From positions 62,001 to 126,000 of the forward strand of contig CACMHY010000002.1 in assembly GCA_902613595.1 (NCBI GenBank): DNA of 64,000 nt, written 5' to 3'. The notes below the pieces were generated by a model that saw only the letters and a program-made list of their open reading frames with translations, had not been told where the DNA came from and ran no database searches. The DNA is from an uncultured Bacteroidota bacterium. Its GTDB lineage: Bacteria > Bacteroidota > Bacteroidia > Flavobacteriales > Flavobacteriaceae. The translations under genes and the position numbers were made by a program. Each line of letters opens with the position of its first letter. The first letter of the stretch is position 1. Below are positions 9,342 to 18,032 of the stretch, in pieces.

Positions 9342-10688
9342 ATGGGAGAAAATAAAAAGTTAATTGGACCTAAATCAACGTTTGGACATCCTCCAGGACT
9401 CTATGTTTTATTTTTTACTGAATTGTGGGAGCGATTTTCTTATTATGGTATGAGAGCTTTGTTTACTCTCTTTCTTGTAGCTAAAACAGATTCTGAAAAT
9501 CCAGGATTTGGATGGACCAATTCAGAGGCTATTACTCTTTATGGATGGTATACTATGTTGGTTTATCTAGCATCTTTGCCTGGTGGATGGATTGCGGATA
9601 AAATATTAGGTCAAAAGAAAACGGTAATGTTAGGTGGTATTTTACTTTGTATTGGACATACAATTTTGGCTTTTGATAACGAGCTTAGTTTTTATTTAGG
9701 ATGTTTTTTTGTCATTTTAGGTGTAGGAGGTCTCAAACCAAATATTTCAAGTATGGTTGGGGGTCTATACCCAAAAGGAGACGAGAGAAGGGACCTAGGA
9801 TTTTACATATTTTACATGGGGATTAACATTGGTGGATTTGTGGCACCTATTTTATGTGGATGGATTGGAGAGACATACAATTGGCATTATGGTTTTGGTT
9901 TGGCAGCAATTGGAATGTTTTTTGGACAATTAACTTATTTTTATGGGCAGAGATATTTAGTAGGTGTAGGAGATTTTATCGGTGAAAGTTCTCATCCGGA
10001 TAATAAATTAATAAAGCACAAACTCACACAAGTTGAGAAGGACAGAATAAAAGTTTTACTAATCTCCTTTTTATTAATAATCATTTTTTGGGGTGCTTTT
10101 GAACAAGCCGGTGGTTTAATGAATCTTTATGCAAAACAAAAAACAGATCGGATGCTTTTAGGGATTGAAATTCCAGCTTCATGGTTTCAATCTCTAAATT
10201 CATTTTTTATAATTACTCTTGCTGTTTCTGTTGGGGGATTTTGGATGCGTTGGAAATTAAAAGGTAAAGAAGCATCGTCATTATATAAAATCGCAGTTGG
10301 AATTTTGATTATGGGATTGGGTTTTATGTTTATGCGTTTTGCTTCGTCAGATTATGAGGTTTTTGGTAAATCAGCTATGTACTGGCTAGTATTAGCCTAT
10401 CTGTTTCATACCATTGGAGAATTGTGTGCCTCACCTGTATCCCTGTCATTTATAACCAAATTAGCTCCATTGAAGTATTCCTCATCAATAATGGGTATAT
10501 ATTGGGCCGCTACTGGCCTAGGCAATAAACTTGCTGCTGCAATTGGAGGTTTTGCTGAAAAAGCAGGAGAAAAGCAAATCTTCACAGGGATATTTATTTT
10601 TTGTACACTTACTGCTTTATTAGTTATTTTACTTCTTAAACAGTTGAAAAAACTCACACATGGTGCTGAAGAACTCCAAAAAATTTAA
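9342..10688 (+). CDS. Peptide/H+ symporter of the POT (PTR2) family
   Basis: This 448-residue polytopic protein carries the POT signature Glu-x-x-Glu-Arg in 'ELWERFSYYG' (residues 27-31), which couples proton and peptide movement. It also has the family block 'LGVGGLKPNISSMVGGLY' and a GxxYFxxxN-like 'FYIFYMGINIGGF'. It sits 20 bases after the DPP IV gene, giving a plausible secrete-cleave-import unit in which DPP IV releases dipeptides and this symporter takes them up across the inner membrane. About 450 residues is short for the family; some bacterial members reach about 500, so the cytoplasmic loops are compact. Confidence 0.9.
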   Translation: MGENKKLIGPKSTFGHPPGLYVLFFTELWERFSYYGMRALFTLFLVAKTDSENPGFGWTNSEAITLYGWYTMLVYLASLPGGWIADKILGQKKTVMLGGILLCIGHTILAFDNELSFYLGCFFVILGVGGLKPNISSMVGGLYPKGDERRDLGFYIFYMGINIGGFVAPILCGWIGETYNWHYGFGLAAIGMFFGQLTYFYGQRYLVGVGDFIGESSHPDNKLIKHKLTQVEKDRIKVLLISFLLIIIFWGAFEQAGGLMNLYAKQKTDRMLLGIEIPASWFQSLNSFFIITLAVSVGGFWMRWKLKGKEASSLYKIAVGILIMGLGFMFMRFASSDYEVFGKSAMYWLVLAYLFHTIGELCASPVSLSFITKLAPLKYSSSIMGIYWAATGLGNKLAAAIGGFAEKAGEKQIFTGIFIFCTLTALLVILLLKQLKKLTHGAEELQKI

Positions 10689-10728
10689 TTGTTTTGTAAC
10701 TTTACGGTGATTTAATAAGTTTTTAATT

Positions 10729-11271
10729 TTGGTTCGTACAATATTCACATTAATTTTCCTGATTCACTCAGTCAATTTATGCGCTCAAAAGATTAATTGG
10801 ATGACCTTAGATGAGGCAAGGGCAGCTCAAAAAAAAGAGCCAAAGAAAATTTTTATGGATGTTTACACTAACTGGTGCGGACCTTGTAAACTATTAGATA
10901 AAAACACTTTCCAAAACCCAGATGTGTCTCGTTATATTAGTGAGCATTTTTATGCAGTAAAATTTAATGCTGAAGGAACAGAAGAAATAACCTTTTATAA
11001 TAAAAAATTTACAAACCCAAATTACGACCCTAACAGAAATGGAAGAAATGCTACTCATCAATTTACACAATTTCTTGGAGTAAGGGGATATCCAACGATG
11101 GTTTTTTTAAGTGAAGATGGAGATCCAATCATGCCATTAGTTGGTTATTATAAACCAAAACAAATTGAACTTTATTTGAAAATGATAAAACAAGGCGACT
11201 ACCAAATTTTTTCAAAACCAGAAGACTTTGAAAATTACAAGAAAAACTTTGTACCGCGTTTTAGAGGGTAA
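10729..11271 (+). CDS. Secreted thioredoxin-fold protein
   Basis: This 180-residue protein has an N-terminal signal peptide ('TIFTLIFLIHSVNLCAQ') and a thioredoxin-like domain with Trp-Cys-Gly-Pro-Cys (Cys50, Cys53), followed by the cis-Pro region 'RGYPTMVFL'. It should act in the periplasm as a thiol-disulfide oxidoreductase. Insertions around residues 85-105 make it longer than classical thioredoxin and resemble the DUF255-like/thioredoxin_7 group. TTG at 10729 is the start that keeps the signal peptide; the next ATG lies after it. It is convergent with lpxB, 4 bases apart. Confidence 0.85.
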   Translation: MVRTIFTLIFLIHSVNLCAQKINWMTLDEARAAQKKEPKKIFMDVYTNWCGPCKLLDKNTFQNPDVSRYISEHFYAVKFNAEGTEEITFYNKKFTNPNYDPNRNGRNATHQFTQFLGVRGYPTMVFLSEDGDPIMPLVGYYKPKQIELYLKMIKQGDYQIFSKPEDFENYKKNFVPRFRG

Positions 11272-11275
11272 TTAT

Positions 11276-12388
11276 TCATTTAGATTTTATTGAATTAAAA
11301 ATTAATCTGGCAGTTTTCATGCTAGCCCCTGGTTTACCTAATTTTAATTTCAATTTTATATAGTCATTTTGCATGTTTTCTAATTCTCTTTCTTCTAATA
11401 GCCTATTTAAGCTTGAAGTTAGGTTTTCAAAATTTAATTCTTTTTGTATTAGTTCAACCAAACTTTTTTTATTCAAAATCAAGTTTACAAGAGATACATA
11501 TTTAACTTTAACAAACTTCCTTGCAATCCAGTAATTTATAGGATTAGTTTTGTAGCAAACAATCTGAGGAGTGTTAAAAAGAGCTGCCTCTAAAGTTGCT
11601 GTACCACTCGTAACTAAAGCAAATATGCTGCAATTTAAAAGATTGTATGTTTGGTTGTAAACAATCTTAATATTTGAATTTTCAATGAAAGAGTCATACT
11701 TTTCAGAAGGTATTCCAGAAGCTCCAGCTATAACAAATTGATATCCATTAAATTTCTTTGCAACCTTAATAAAGACAGGTAAAATTTTATTTATTTCTTG
11801 TATTCTGCTACCAGGCAATAGGGCAATAATTTTTTCCTGATCTAAATTATATTTCTTTTTAAAAAGAGGATTTTCAATAAAATTTTTGTGTAGATCTAAT
11901 TGAGGATGACCAACAAAGTGAACAGGGAAATTATATTTTTTTTCAAAAAATTTTTTCTCAAATTCAAGAATTACATAAAGTGCATCTAAATTTTGTTTAA
12001 TCTGTTTTACCCTCCACTCTTTCCAAGCCCAAATTTTAGGACTTATATAATAATGGTTCTTAAACCCCTTTTTCTTGGCCCATTTAGCTATTCTTAAGTT
12101 AAAACTAGGATAATCAATGTAAATTATTGTATCTGGATTAAAATCTTTAATGTCTTTTTTACAAAACTTTATATACTTAATGATTTTTGGAATATTGAGA
12201 AAAATATCAACGAATCCCATAATTGCAAGTTCCTTATAATGCTTTACATCAATTGGCCCCTCCTTTTTCATTAAATCACCCCCCCATCCTCGAAATTTTG
12301 CTTTTTTATCAAAAGATTTAAGAGCTTTAATTAATAATGAACCGTAAAGATCCCCTGATGCTTCTCCTGAAATAATATAATATTTCAC
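11276..12388 (-). CDS. lpxB: Lipid-A-disaccharide synthase
   Basis: This 370-residue glycosyltransferase of family GT19 has the N-terminal signature 'ISGEASGDLYG', then 'IDYPSFNLR', 'YYISPKIWAW' and 'LLPGSRIQEI', all classic LpxB segments. It joins UDP-2,3-diacylglucosamine and lipid X to make the disaccharide of lipid A at the inner face of the inner membrane. It follows surE and a small membrane protein on the same strand with short gaps, an order usual in flavobacteria. Together with lptC and lptE elsewhere in the window it shows a complete-type LPS pathway. Confidence 0.93.
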   Translation of the reverse strand: MKYYIISGEASGDLYGSLLIKALKSFDKKAKFRGWGGDLMKKEGPIDVKHYKELAIMGFVDIFLNIPKIIKYIKFCKKDIKDFNPDTIIYIDYPSFNLRIAKWAKKKGFKNHYYISPKIWAWKEWRVKQIKQNLDALYVILEFEKKFFEKKYNFPVHFVGHPQLDLHKNFIENPLFKKKYNLDQEKIIALLPGSRIQEINKILPVFIKVAKKFNGYQFVIAGASGIPSEKYDSFIENSNIKIVYNQTYNLLNCSIFALVTSGTATLEAALFNTPQIVCYKTNPINYWIARKFVKVKYVSLVNLILNKKSLVELIQKELNFENLTSSLNRLLEERELENMQNDYIKLKLKLGKPGASMKTARLIFNSIKSK

Positions 12389-12401
12389 GGGTTAAAAATT
12401 T

Positions 12402-12695
12402 TTAAATTTTTATTCTTAAAACTCCTATAACAAAAACTAGGATCAAAGAAATCGCGACTAAACCAGCTGCAAAATCATATTTATTTTTTCTGAGTGCAAT
12501 AAAAAAAATAGGTAAATTGATAAGTGCTGCGAGTGAAATCACCCCCCCCAATTTTTGTTTTTTGTATAGTTTTAAAATACTTTCCTCAAGCGGAACTTCA
12601 GATAGGAAAAATAATAATATTAATACACCAAAACTTGTCCACAATAATCCCGCAAATAGTCCCCAGAAAAAATATTTACTTTTTACAAATTCCAT
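12402..12695 (-). CDS. Small membrane protein between surE and lpxB
   Basis: This 97-residue protein has three hydrophobic segments (about 8-30, 50-67 and 74-93) separated by short Lys-rich loops. Its start lies 13 bases inside the end of surE and its stop lies 13 bases before the lpxB start, so it is translationally linked to both. I do not recognise a functional family. Its fixed place in the lipid-A operon hints at a membrane or lipid role, but nothing in the sequence proves it. Confidence 0.7.
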   Translation of the reverse strand: MEFVKSKYFFWGLFAGLLWTSFGVLILLFFLSEVPLEESILKLYKKQKLGGVISLAALINLPIFFIALRKNKYDFAAGLVAISLILVFVIGVLRIKI

Positions 12696-13453
12696 TTTTT
12701 CAGTGTCTGAATCATATTGTGATCAGTTAAATCATATTGTGTAGGTACTATCGAAATATAGCCATGATCCAGTGCCCATTCATCAGTATCCATACCATTA
12801 TCATTATTTAAAAAAGTTCCTGTCAACCAATAATAATTTTCACCCATGGGATTTGAACGTTTATCAAATTTTTCTAACCATGTCGTATTGGCTTGTCTAC
12901 AAATTTTGATTCCTTTAATTTGATTTTCTTTTAGCTTTGGCAAATTAACATTTAGGATTAAATTTTTAGGTGTGGGATTATTTATAACTTCAAGAGTTAT
13001 CTTTTCAATATAATTTTTAAATGGTTCAAAATCAGCATTCCATTTAAAATCCAATAACGAAAAACCAATTGCAGGAACTCCCTGAATCCCTGCTTCAATA
13101 GCTGCACTCATCGTACCTGAATAAACTACATTTATTGATGAATTTGATCCATGATTAATTCCTGAAACACAAATATTGGGTTTTCGATCTAAGATCTCAT
13201 TTATTGCTAATTTGACACAATCAGCAGGTGTTCCTGAGCAGCTATATTCAATTATATTGATATTATCTGATTTTATTTTTTTGCAATGTAGTATTGAGTT
13301 TATTGTGATTGCGTGTCCCATAGCTGATCGCGGTGAATCTGGCGCTACAACCAAAACTTCCCCAATATCACTCATCACATTTATAAGCGCTCGAAGTCCA
13401 GGTGCATTAATTCCGTCATCATTTGTAACTAGAATGAGTGGTTTTTTATTCAT
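12683..13453 (-). CDS. surE: 5'/3'-nucleotidase SurE
   Basis: This 256-residue protein carries the metal-site motif Thr-Asn-Asp-Asp-Gly near the N-terminus (Asp12, Asp13) and the family blocks 'GTPADCVKLA' and 'SGINHGSN'. SurE removes phosphate from nucleoside monophosphates and is often linked to stress survival. It is the first gene of surE-membrane protein-lpxB and is divergent from the processing protease gene. No clear TAnnTTTG element is visible on its own strand in the 95-base divergent gap. Confidence 0.93.
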   Translation of the reverse strand: MNKKPLILVTNDDGINAPGLRALINVMSDIGEVLVVAPDSPRSAMGHAITINSILHCKKIKSDNINIIEYSCSGTPADCVKLAINEILDRKPNICVSGINHGSNSSINVVYSGTMSAAIEAGIQGVPAIGFSLLDFKWNADFEPFKNYIEKITLEVINNPTPKNLILNVNLPKLKENQIKGIKICRQANTTWLEKFDKRSNPMGENYYWLTGTFLNNDNGMDTDEWALDHGYISIVPTQYDLTDHNMIQTLKKWNL

Positions 13454-13534
13454 AAATAATTTTCGCAGTAAATTTATAAAATCTTTTTCCGCAATCTTCC
13501 ATATAACACTAATAATAGTATTTTAGAATATCCT

Positions 13535-13542
13535 TATATTTG
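13535..13542 (+). promoter_or_regulatory. Bacteroidota -7 promoter element for the S41 protease gene
   Basis: The octamer TATATTTG is a full match to the TAnnTTTG -7 element of the primary sigma factor of Bacteroidota. It ends 6 bases before the ATG at 13549, so transcription would begin at or next to the start codon, giving a leaderless or nearly leaderless mRNA. No convincing TTG -33 element is seen at the expected distance. Confidence 0.5.
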
Positions 13543-13548
13543 CTCGCA

Positions 13549-15690
13549 ATGAAAAAGAAATTCAAAACTATCTTTTTACGGAATCGTATTTCACTAGTAA
13601 TTTTAATTTCTTTAAGTACGCTTGTTTTTGGATTTAGTCCAAAAGAACAAGATCCAAATAAAGACAAGTTACTTATTGAGATAATCTCCTACGTTATTAA
13701 CCGTGGGCATTACGACCCTAGAGAAATAAACGATTCTTTTTCTGAAAATGCTTTCATGAATTATTTAGAAAGCTTAGATGGCCAACATAGATTTTTCCTT
13801 CAATCTGATATTAGGACCTTTGAATCCTTTCGTTTCAAAATTGATGATGAGATAAAAAATGCACAAATCAATTTTTTTGACCTTACTTTTTTAAGGCTCA
13901 AGAAACGAATGAAACAAGTTGAAAGTTTTTATTCAGAAGTTTTGAGTAAGCCCTTTGATTTTAATATAAAAGAGGAAATTAGTTTAGATTTTAAAACTAT
14001 ACCTTATGCTAAATCAGTTGACGAGTTAAAAGCTTTTTGGAGAAAGCGCTTTAAGCTAAATGCTCTTGAAACATTTATAGGAAAAAAAGATGAGGAAATT
14101 GAAAAAAAGAAGGCAGATAATAATTACACCATGATTTCTGACATAGAATTAGAAGAAAATATAAGGGAAGAAATTGAGGAAAATATCAAAAATTTATTTG
14201 AAATTTACAACGATCAGAAAAGAAAAGATTGGTTCTCTATATATTTAAACTCTATAGTACTTCAATTTGACCCTCATACTTACTATTTTGCCCCGAGAGA
14301 TAAAGATAGATTTGATATGTCTATGTCTGGTAAATTTGAAGGTATTGGAGCAAGACTTAGTAAAAGAAACCAACAAATAAAAGTCGTAGAAATTATTTCT
14401 GGCGGTCCTGTTTGGAGACAAGAAAATCTTCAGGTTGGCGATGCAATTCTAAAAGTTAGACAGGAAAATCAAATTGAGGCTGTTGATATTTCAGGAATGG
14501 TAATTGATGAGGCTGTTAAGTTAATTAAAGGTCCTAAGGGGACAAAAGTTTTTTTGACCATTAAACGAGTTGAGGGAAATATTGAAGAAATATCAATTGT
14601 AAGAGACGTTGTTGAGCTTGAGGAGACATATGCAAAATCAACCCTGATTAAAGATGTTTCGGGAGATTATGGGTTAATTGAATTACCAAAGTTTTATATC
14701 AATTTTGAAAATTATAATGAACGTAATGCAGCAATAGATGTTAAAAAAGAATTACAGCAACTCAAACAAAAAAATGTTAAAGGAATTATTCTTGATTTGA
14801 GGAATAATGGGGGAGGTTCATTAAAAACAGTTGTTGATATGACAGGATATTTTATCGACAAAGGACCAGTTGTACAGGTAAAGAGTACCGGGGGTAGAAA
14901 AGAGGTCTTAAAAGATGTTGATCCTTCAATAATTTGGGATGGCCCTTTGGTAGTATTAGTTAATGAGTTTTCAGCATCAGCATCTGAAATTATTGCCGCA
15001 GCCCTGCAAGACTATAAAAGGGCAATTGTCTTAGGAAGTAAACAAACCTTCGGTAAGGGAACAGTTCAAAACGTCATCGACTTGAATAAAATGATAACTG
15101 GAGGCACCTATGGTGATTTAGGAGCTTTAAAAGTGACGACAGACAAGTTTTATCGCGTTAATGGTAAATCAACTCAGCTTGAAGGTGTTAAAAGTGATAT
15201 CGTTTTTCCAGATCGTTACGCTTATGTTGAAATGGGTGAGAAAGATCAAGATAATCCATTAGCATGGGACCGTATAACACCCGCAAATTATAAACCATCT
15301 GTTATGAATAATTATGATTATGCACTAGAAAAGAGTAAAAAAAGGTTGGAAGAAAACCCTATCGTTTCCTTGATTGATGAACAGGCTTTGTGGGTAAAAA
15401 GTCAACAAAATGACTTCTCATACTTTTTAGATTATGATTCTTTTAAGACAGAAATGGAAACAAAGAAAAAATTTGCAGAACGTTTTGACAAATTATCAGA
15501 GTTTGAGTCACCTTTCGAATTCAAGTGGCTCCCTGAAGCTGGACAAAAAATTCCACCAAATGACACTACAATTGAAAAGAGAAACAGAGGGCTTGAATCT
15601 TTAAAAAAAGATTTTTATATAACAGAAGCAGTAAGAATCCTTGAAGACCTTTCTTCTATAGAACCTAAACGTACTATTGCAAAAAAATAA
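13549..15690 (+). CDS. prc: Carboxy-terminal processing protease (S41A, Tsp/Prc type)
   Basis: About 713 residues. The order is a signal segment ('ISLVILISLSTLVFGF'), a long N-terminal helical region, a PDZ domain around 255-340 ('GIGARLS', 'LQVGDAIL'), the S41 catalytic core, and a C-terminal DUF3340-like tail. The Ser-Lys dyad can be seen: Ser in 'NEFSASASEI' (about 475-480) and Lys in 'SKQTFGKGTVQ' (about 498-503). Tsp-type proteases cut periplasmic proteins from exposed C-termini. ATG 13549 is preferred over an upstream in-frame TTG that falls inside the promoter element. It is followed 15 bases later by a DppC-like permease. Confidence 0.92.
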   Translation: MKKKFKTIFLRNRISLVILISLSTLVFGFSPKEQDPNKDKLLIEIISYVINRGHYDPREINDSFSENAFMNYLESLDGQHRFFLQSDIRTFESFRFKIDDEIKNAQINFFDLTFLRLKKRMKQVESFYSEVLSKPFDFNIKEEISLDFKTIPYAKSVDELKAFWRKRFKLNALETFIGKKDEEIEKKKADNNYTMISDIELEENIREEIEENIKNLFEIYNDQKRKDWFSIYLNSIVLQFDPHTYYFAPRDKDRFDMSMSGKFEGIGARLSKRNQQIKVVEIISGGPVWRQENLQVGDAILKVRQENQIEAVDISGMVIDEAVKLIKGPKGTKVFLTIKRVEGNIEEISIVRDVVELEETYAKSTLIKDVSGDYGLIELPKFYINFENYNERNAAIDVKKELQQLKQKNVKGIILDLRNNGGGSLKTVVDMTGYFIDKGPVVQVKSTGGRKEVLKDVDPSIIWDGPLVVLVNEFSASASEIIAAALQDYKRAIVLGSKQTFGKGTVQNVIDLNKMITGGTYGDLGALKVTTDKFYRVNGKSTQLEGVKSDIVFPDRYAYVEMGEKDQDNPLAWDRITPANYKPSVMNNYDYALEKSKKRLEENPIVSLIDEQALWVKSQQNDFSYFLDYDSFKTEMETKKKFAERFDKLSEFESPFEFKWLPEAGQKIPPNDTTIEKRNRGLESLKKDFYITEAVRILEDLSSIEPKRTIAKK

Positions 15691-15705
15691 AAAGTATAAA
15701 TTGAA

Positions 15706-16782
15706 TTGGATTTAAAACGTGCTTTAAAACTTTTAAAAAAGGACGTTTGGGCACTAATTAGTGCGGCTTACATATCTCTTGTGATTTTCATTGCAGTTTT
15801 TGCATACCAGTTATCTCCTGACAAAACTGAGAATGCAAATCAAATGCATTTATCTATCCATTCTCAGGAGCCTGGCTTTACCTGCTTATTACTTACAATT
15901 CCAAGAAATAATTCGATAGTCAGCAATAGTTTTTTTAATGGCAAAATTAATACCAATGACGAAGTTCCTGTCAAAGAAATAAGTTGGGGAATTGATGGAA
16001 TTTTATTTAAAAGATATGGAAATGCTACAGATTACTACGAGAAAGTCAGCTATAAAGAATTCCCAATTGGGATAGATAAGAATGAGATAGAAAGAAAGTA
16101 TCTAAAAAAAAAGACTTTTATTTTAGGCACAGATAAATTTGGAAGAGATTTCTTAAGCCGCTTAATTATTGGCTCAAGAGTATCAATTTCTATTGGGTTT
16201 ATCGCAGTTATTATTTCTTTAGTTCTGGGTATTTTTTTTGGTGCTGTTGCTGGTTTTTATGGAGGGTGGCTCGATAAACTTATAATTGGATTCATAAATA
16301 TAATTTGGTCAGTTCCAACTCTATTGATGGTTATAGCTATCACTTTAGCCCTTGGCAAAGGATTTTGGCAAGTATTTGTTGCTGTTGGAATTAGTATGTG
16401 GGTTGAAGTAGCTAGGTTAGTAAGAGGCCAAGTTAAATCAACTAAAGAAGAATTCTACATTAAAGCAGGTGAAGTTTTAGGATTTTCGAAAAGAAGATTG
16501 TTAATTAATCATATACTTCCCACTACTATAGGGCCCCTTATTATTATTTCGGCTGCTAATTTTGCGAGTGCTATATTAATGGAAAGTGGTCTTGGATTTT
16601 TAGGGATAGGAGCCCAGCCGCCAACCCCTACTTGGGGAGGAATGGTAAAAAACAACTTTAATTATCTACTTCTTGGCAAGTCATACTTGACTATTTTACC
16701 TGGCTTTGCAATTATGACTCTGGTTTTATCTTTTATGACTTTGGGTAATAGACTTCGTGATGCACTAGATGTAAAAAGTTAA
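15706..16782 (+). CDS. DppC/OppC-like ABC transporter permease
   Basis: This 358-residue permease has one membrane segment near residues 15-35, a soluble insert of about 100 residues, then five or so hydrophobic segments from residue 150 on. The EAA loop that contacts the ATPase is readable ('EEFYIKAGEVLGFSKRR', about 248-265), as is 'ESGLGFLGIGAQPPTPTWGG', typical of DppC/OppC. No partner DppB, ATPase or binding protein lies nearby, so the rest of the transporter must be encoded elsewhere. The start is TTG at 15706. The stop overlaps the convergent rodA stop by 4 bases. Confidence 0.87.
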   Translation: MDLKRALKLLKKDVWALISAAYISLVIFIAVFAYQLSPDKTENANQMHLSIHSQEPGFTCLLLTIPRNNSIVSNSFFNGKINTNDEVPVKEISWGIDGILFKRYGNATDYYEKVSYKEFPIGIDKNEIERKYLKKKTFILGTDKFGRDFLSRLIIGSRVSISIGFIAVIISLVLGIFFGAVAGFYGGWLDKLIIGFINIIWSVPTLLMVIAITLALGKGFWQVFVAVGISMWVEVARLVRGQVKSTKEEFYIKAGEVLGFSKRRLLINHILPTTIGPLIIISAANFASAILMESGLGFLGIGAQPPTPTWGGMVKNNFNYLLLGKSYLTILPGFAIMTLVLSFMTLGNRLRDALDVKS

Positions 16783-18032
16783 TTCAATCTATTTGCATCT
16801 AAGTTTAAATAGATAAAAAACATTAAACTAAAAGCCAAAAGATTTGTACCACCATAACTAATATAAGGAAGTGGAATTCCAACTGTTGGTAATAAACCAA
16901 GGGTCATACCAATATTTATAAAGAAGTGGATAAATAGCATGCCAACAAAGCTGTATGAAAAAATCCTTGGGAACGGCTGAGTATGTTTTTCACCTCGAGA
17001 TAATATCCTGATTATTAAAAATACATATAAAATAATGAGAGAACTACTTCCGATAAACCCCCATTCTTCTCCAACTGTACTAAATATGTAATCTGTATGC
17101 TGTTCTGGGACAAACCCCCCCTTAGTTTGAGTCCCATTTAAAAACCCTTTTCCAATGAATCCACCTGATCCTATGGCAATTTTAGATTGGTTAATGTTGT
17201 AACCTATGCCTTTAGAATCGACTTCTAAACCAAGAATTACATTAAATCTATCACGATGTCTTTGTTCGAAAATAGAATTAAAAATAAAGTCGACTGAAAA
17301 TGAAAAAAAAATTGATGCAAATAAAATTATCAAAAAAGGTGATTTATTCGTTTTAGGATATTTACCTATTATATATCGATACATTATAATAAAGGTCAAT
17401 ATTAAAATAAGACTTAAAAGTAAAGGTTTTAGGAGTAAGGTTAACACGAAAATGATCAATGATAAAATACTAAAGTAGAGAAATCTTATATCTAAGCCTT
17501 CCCTAAATAAGGCAAAAACTATTCCTAGAAAAACTAATGCTGACCCTGCGTCTGATTGAAGAATTATGAGACACATTGGAATTAAAACTATTCCAAATAA
17601 CTTTAAAATATCTTTAACTTTTTTAATATCTGTTTGTATAGAACTTAATTTTGTAGAAATTAGCAAAGCAGTTGTTATTTTCGCAAATTCAGAGGGTTGA
17701 ATGGTAAATCCACCGACTGAATACCATGAGGTTGCTCCAGAAATTTTTTGGCCAAAGAATAGTAAACCGATCAAACTAATTAATGAAATTATATAAAACA
17801 CACTTGATAAATGCTCAAAGAAACTTGCATTAACAAATAAAATAAATGGAAGAATTATTAAACATATTATAAAAATCCAAAATTGTTTACCAGCAAGATT
17901 TTGCATATTAAAAATTGAAATAGAGAATTCTGAAAATGTAGCTGAATAAATATTTGAAATGCCAAAGCTAACAAGTATCAAAAAAATTAAGATACTTATC
18001 CAATCAAGTCTTAAAAGAAAAATTTTATTCAT
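16779..18032 (-). CDS. rodA: Rod-shape peptidoglycan polymerase RodA (SEDS family)
   Basis: About 417 residues with ten hydrophobic segments and the SEDS signature 'VPEQHTDYIF...EEWGF' near residues 310-330, plus 'AIGSGGFIGKGF'. RodA is the glycosyltransferase of the elongasome and works with PBP2. I choose ATG at 18032, which overlaps the mrdA stop by 8 bases. An open frame continues upstream to 18092 inside mrdA, but the extra residues are not RodA-like and the ATG gives the usual N-terminus. It is the last gene of mreB-mreC-mreD-mrdA-rodA. Confidence 0.93.
   Translation of the reverse strand: MNKIFLLRLDWISILIFLILVSFGISNIYSATFSEFSISIFNMQNLAGKQFWIFIICLIILPFILFVNASFFEHLSSVFYIISLISLIGLLFFGQKISGATSWYSVGGFTIQPSEFAKITTALLISTKLSSIQTDIKKVKDILKLFGIVLIPMCLIILQSDAGSALVFLGIVFALFREGLDIRFLYFSILSLIIFVLTLLLKPLLLSLILILTFIIMYRYIIGKYPKTNKSPFLIILFASIFFSFSVDFIFNSIFEQRHRDRFNVILGLEVDSKGIGYNINQSKIAIGSGGFIGKGFLNGTQTKGGFVPEQHTDYIFSTVGEEWGFIGSSSLIILYVFLIIRILSRGEKHTQPFPRIFSYSFVGMLFIHFFINIGMTLGLLPTVGIPLPYISYGGTNLLAFSLMFFIYLNLDANRLN

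Noticed and set aside
13176-13526. 116-codon plus-strand frame opposite surE
   Set aside because: It overlaps the confident surE gene and has no domain or promoter support.
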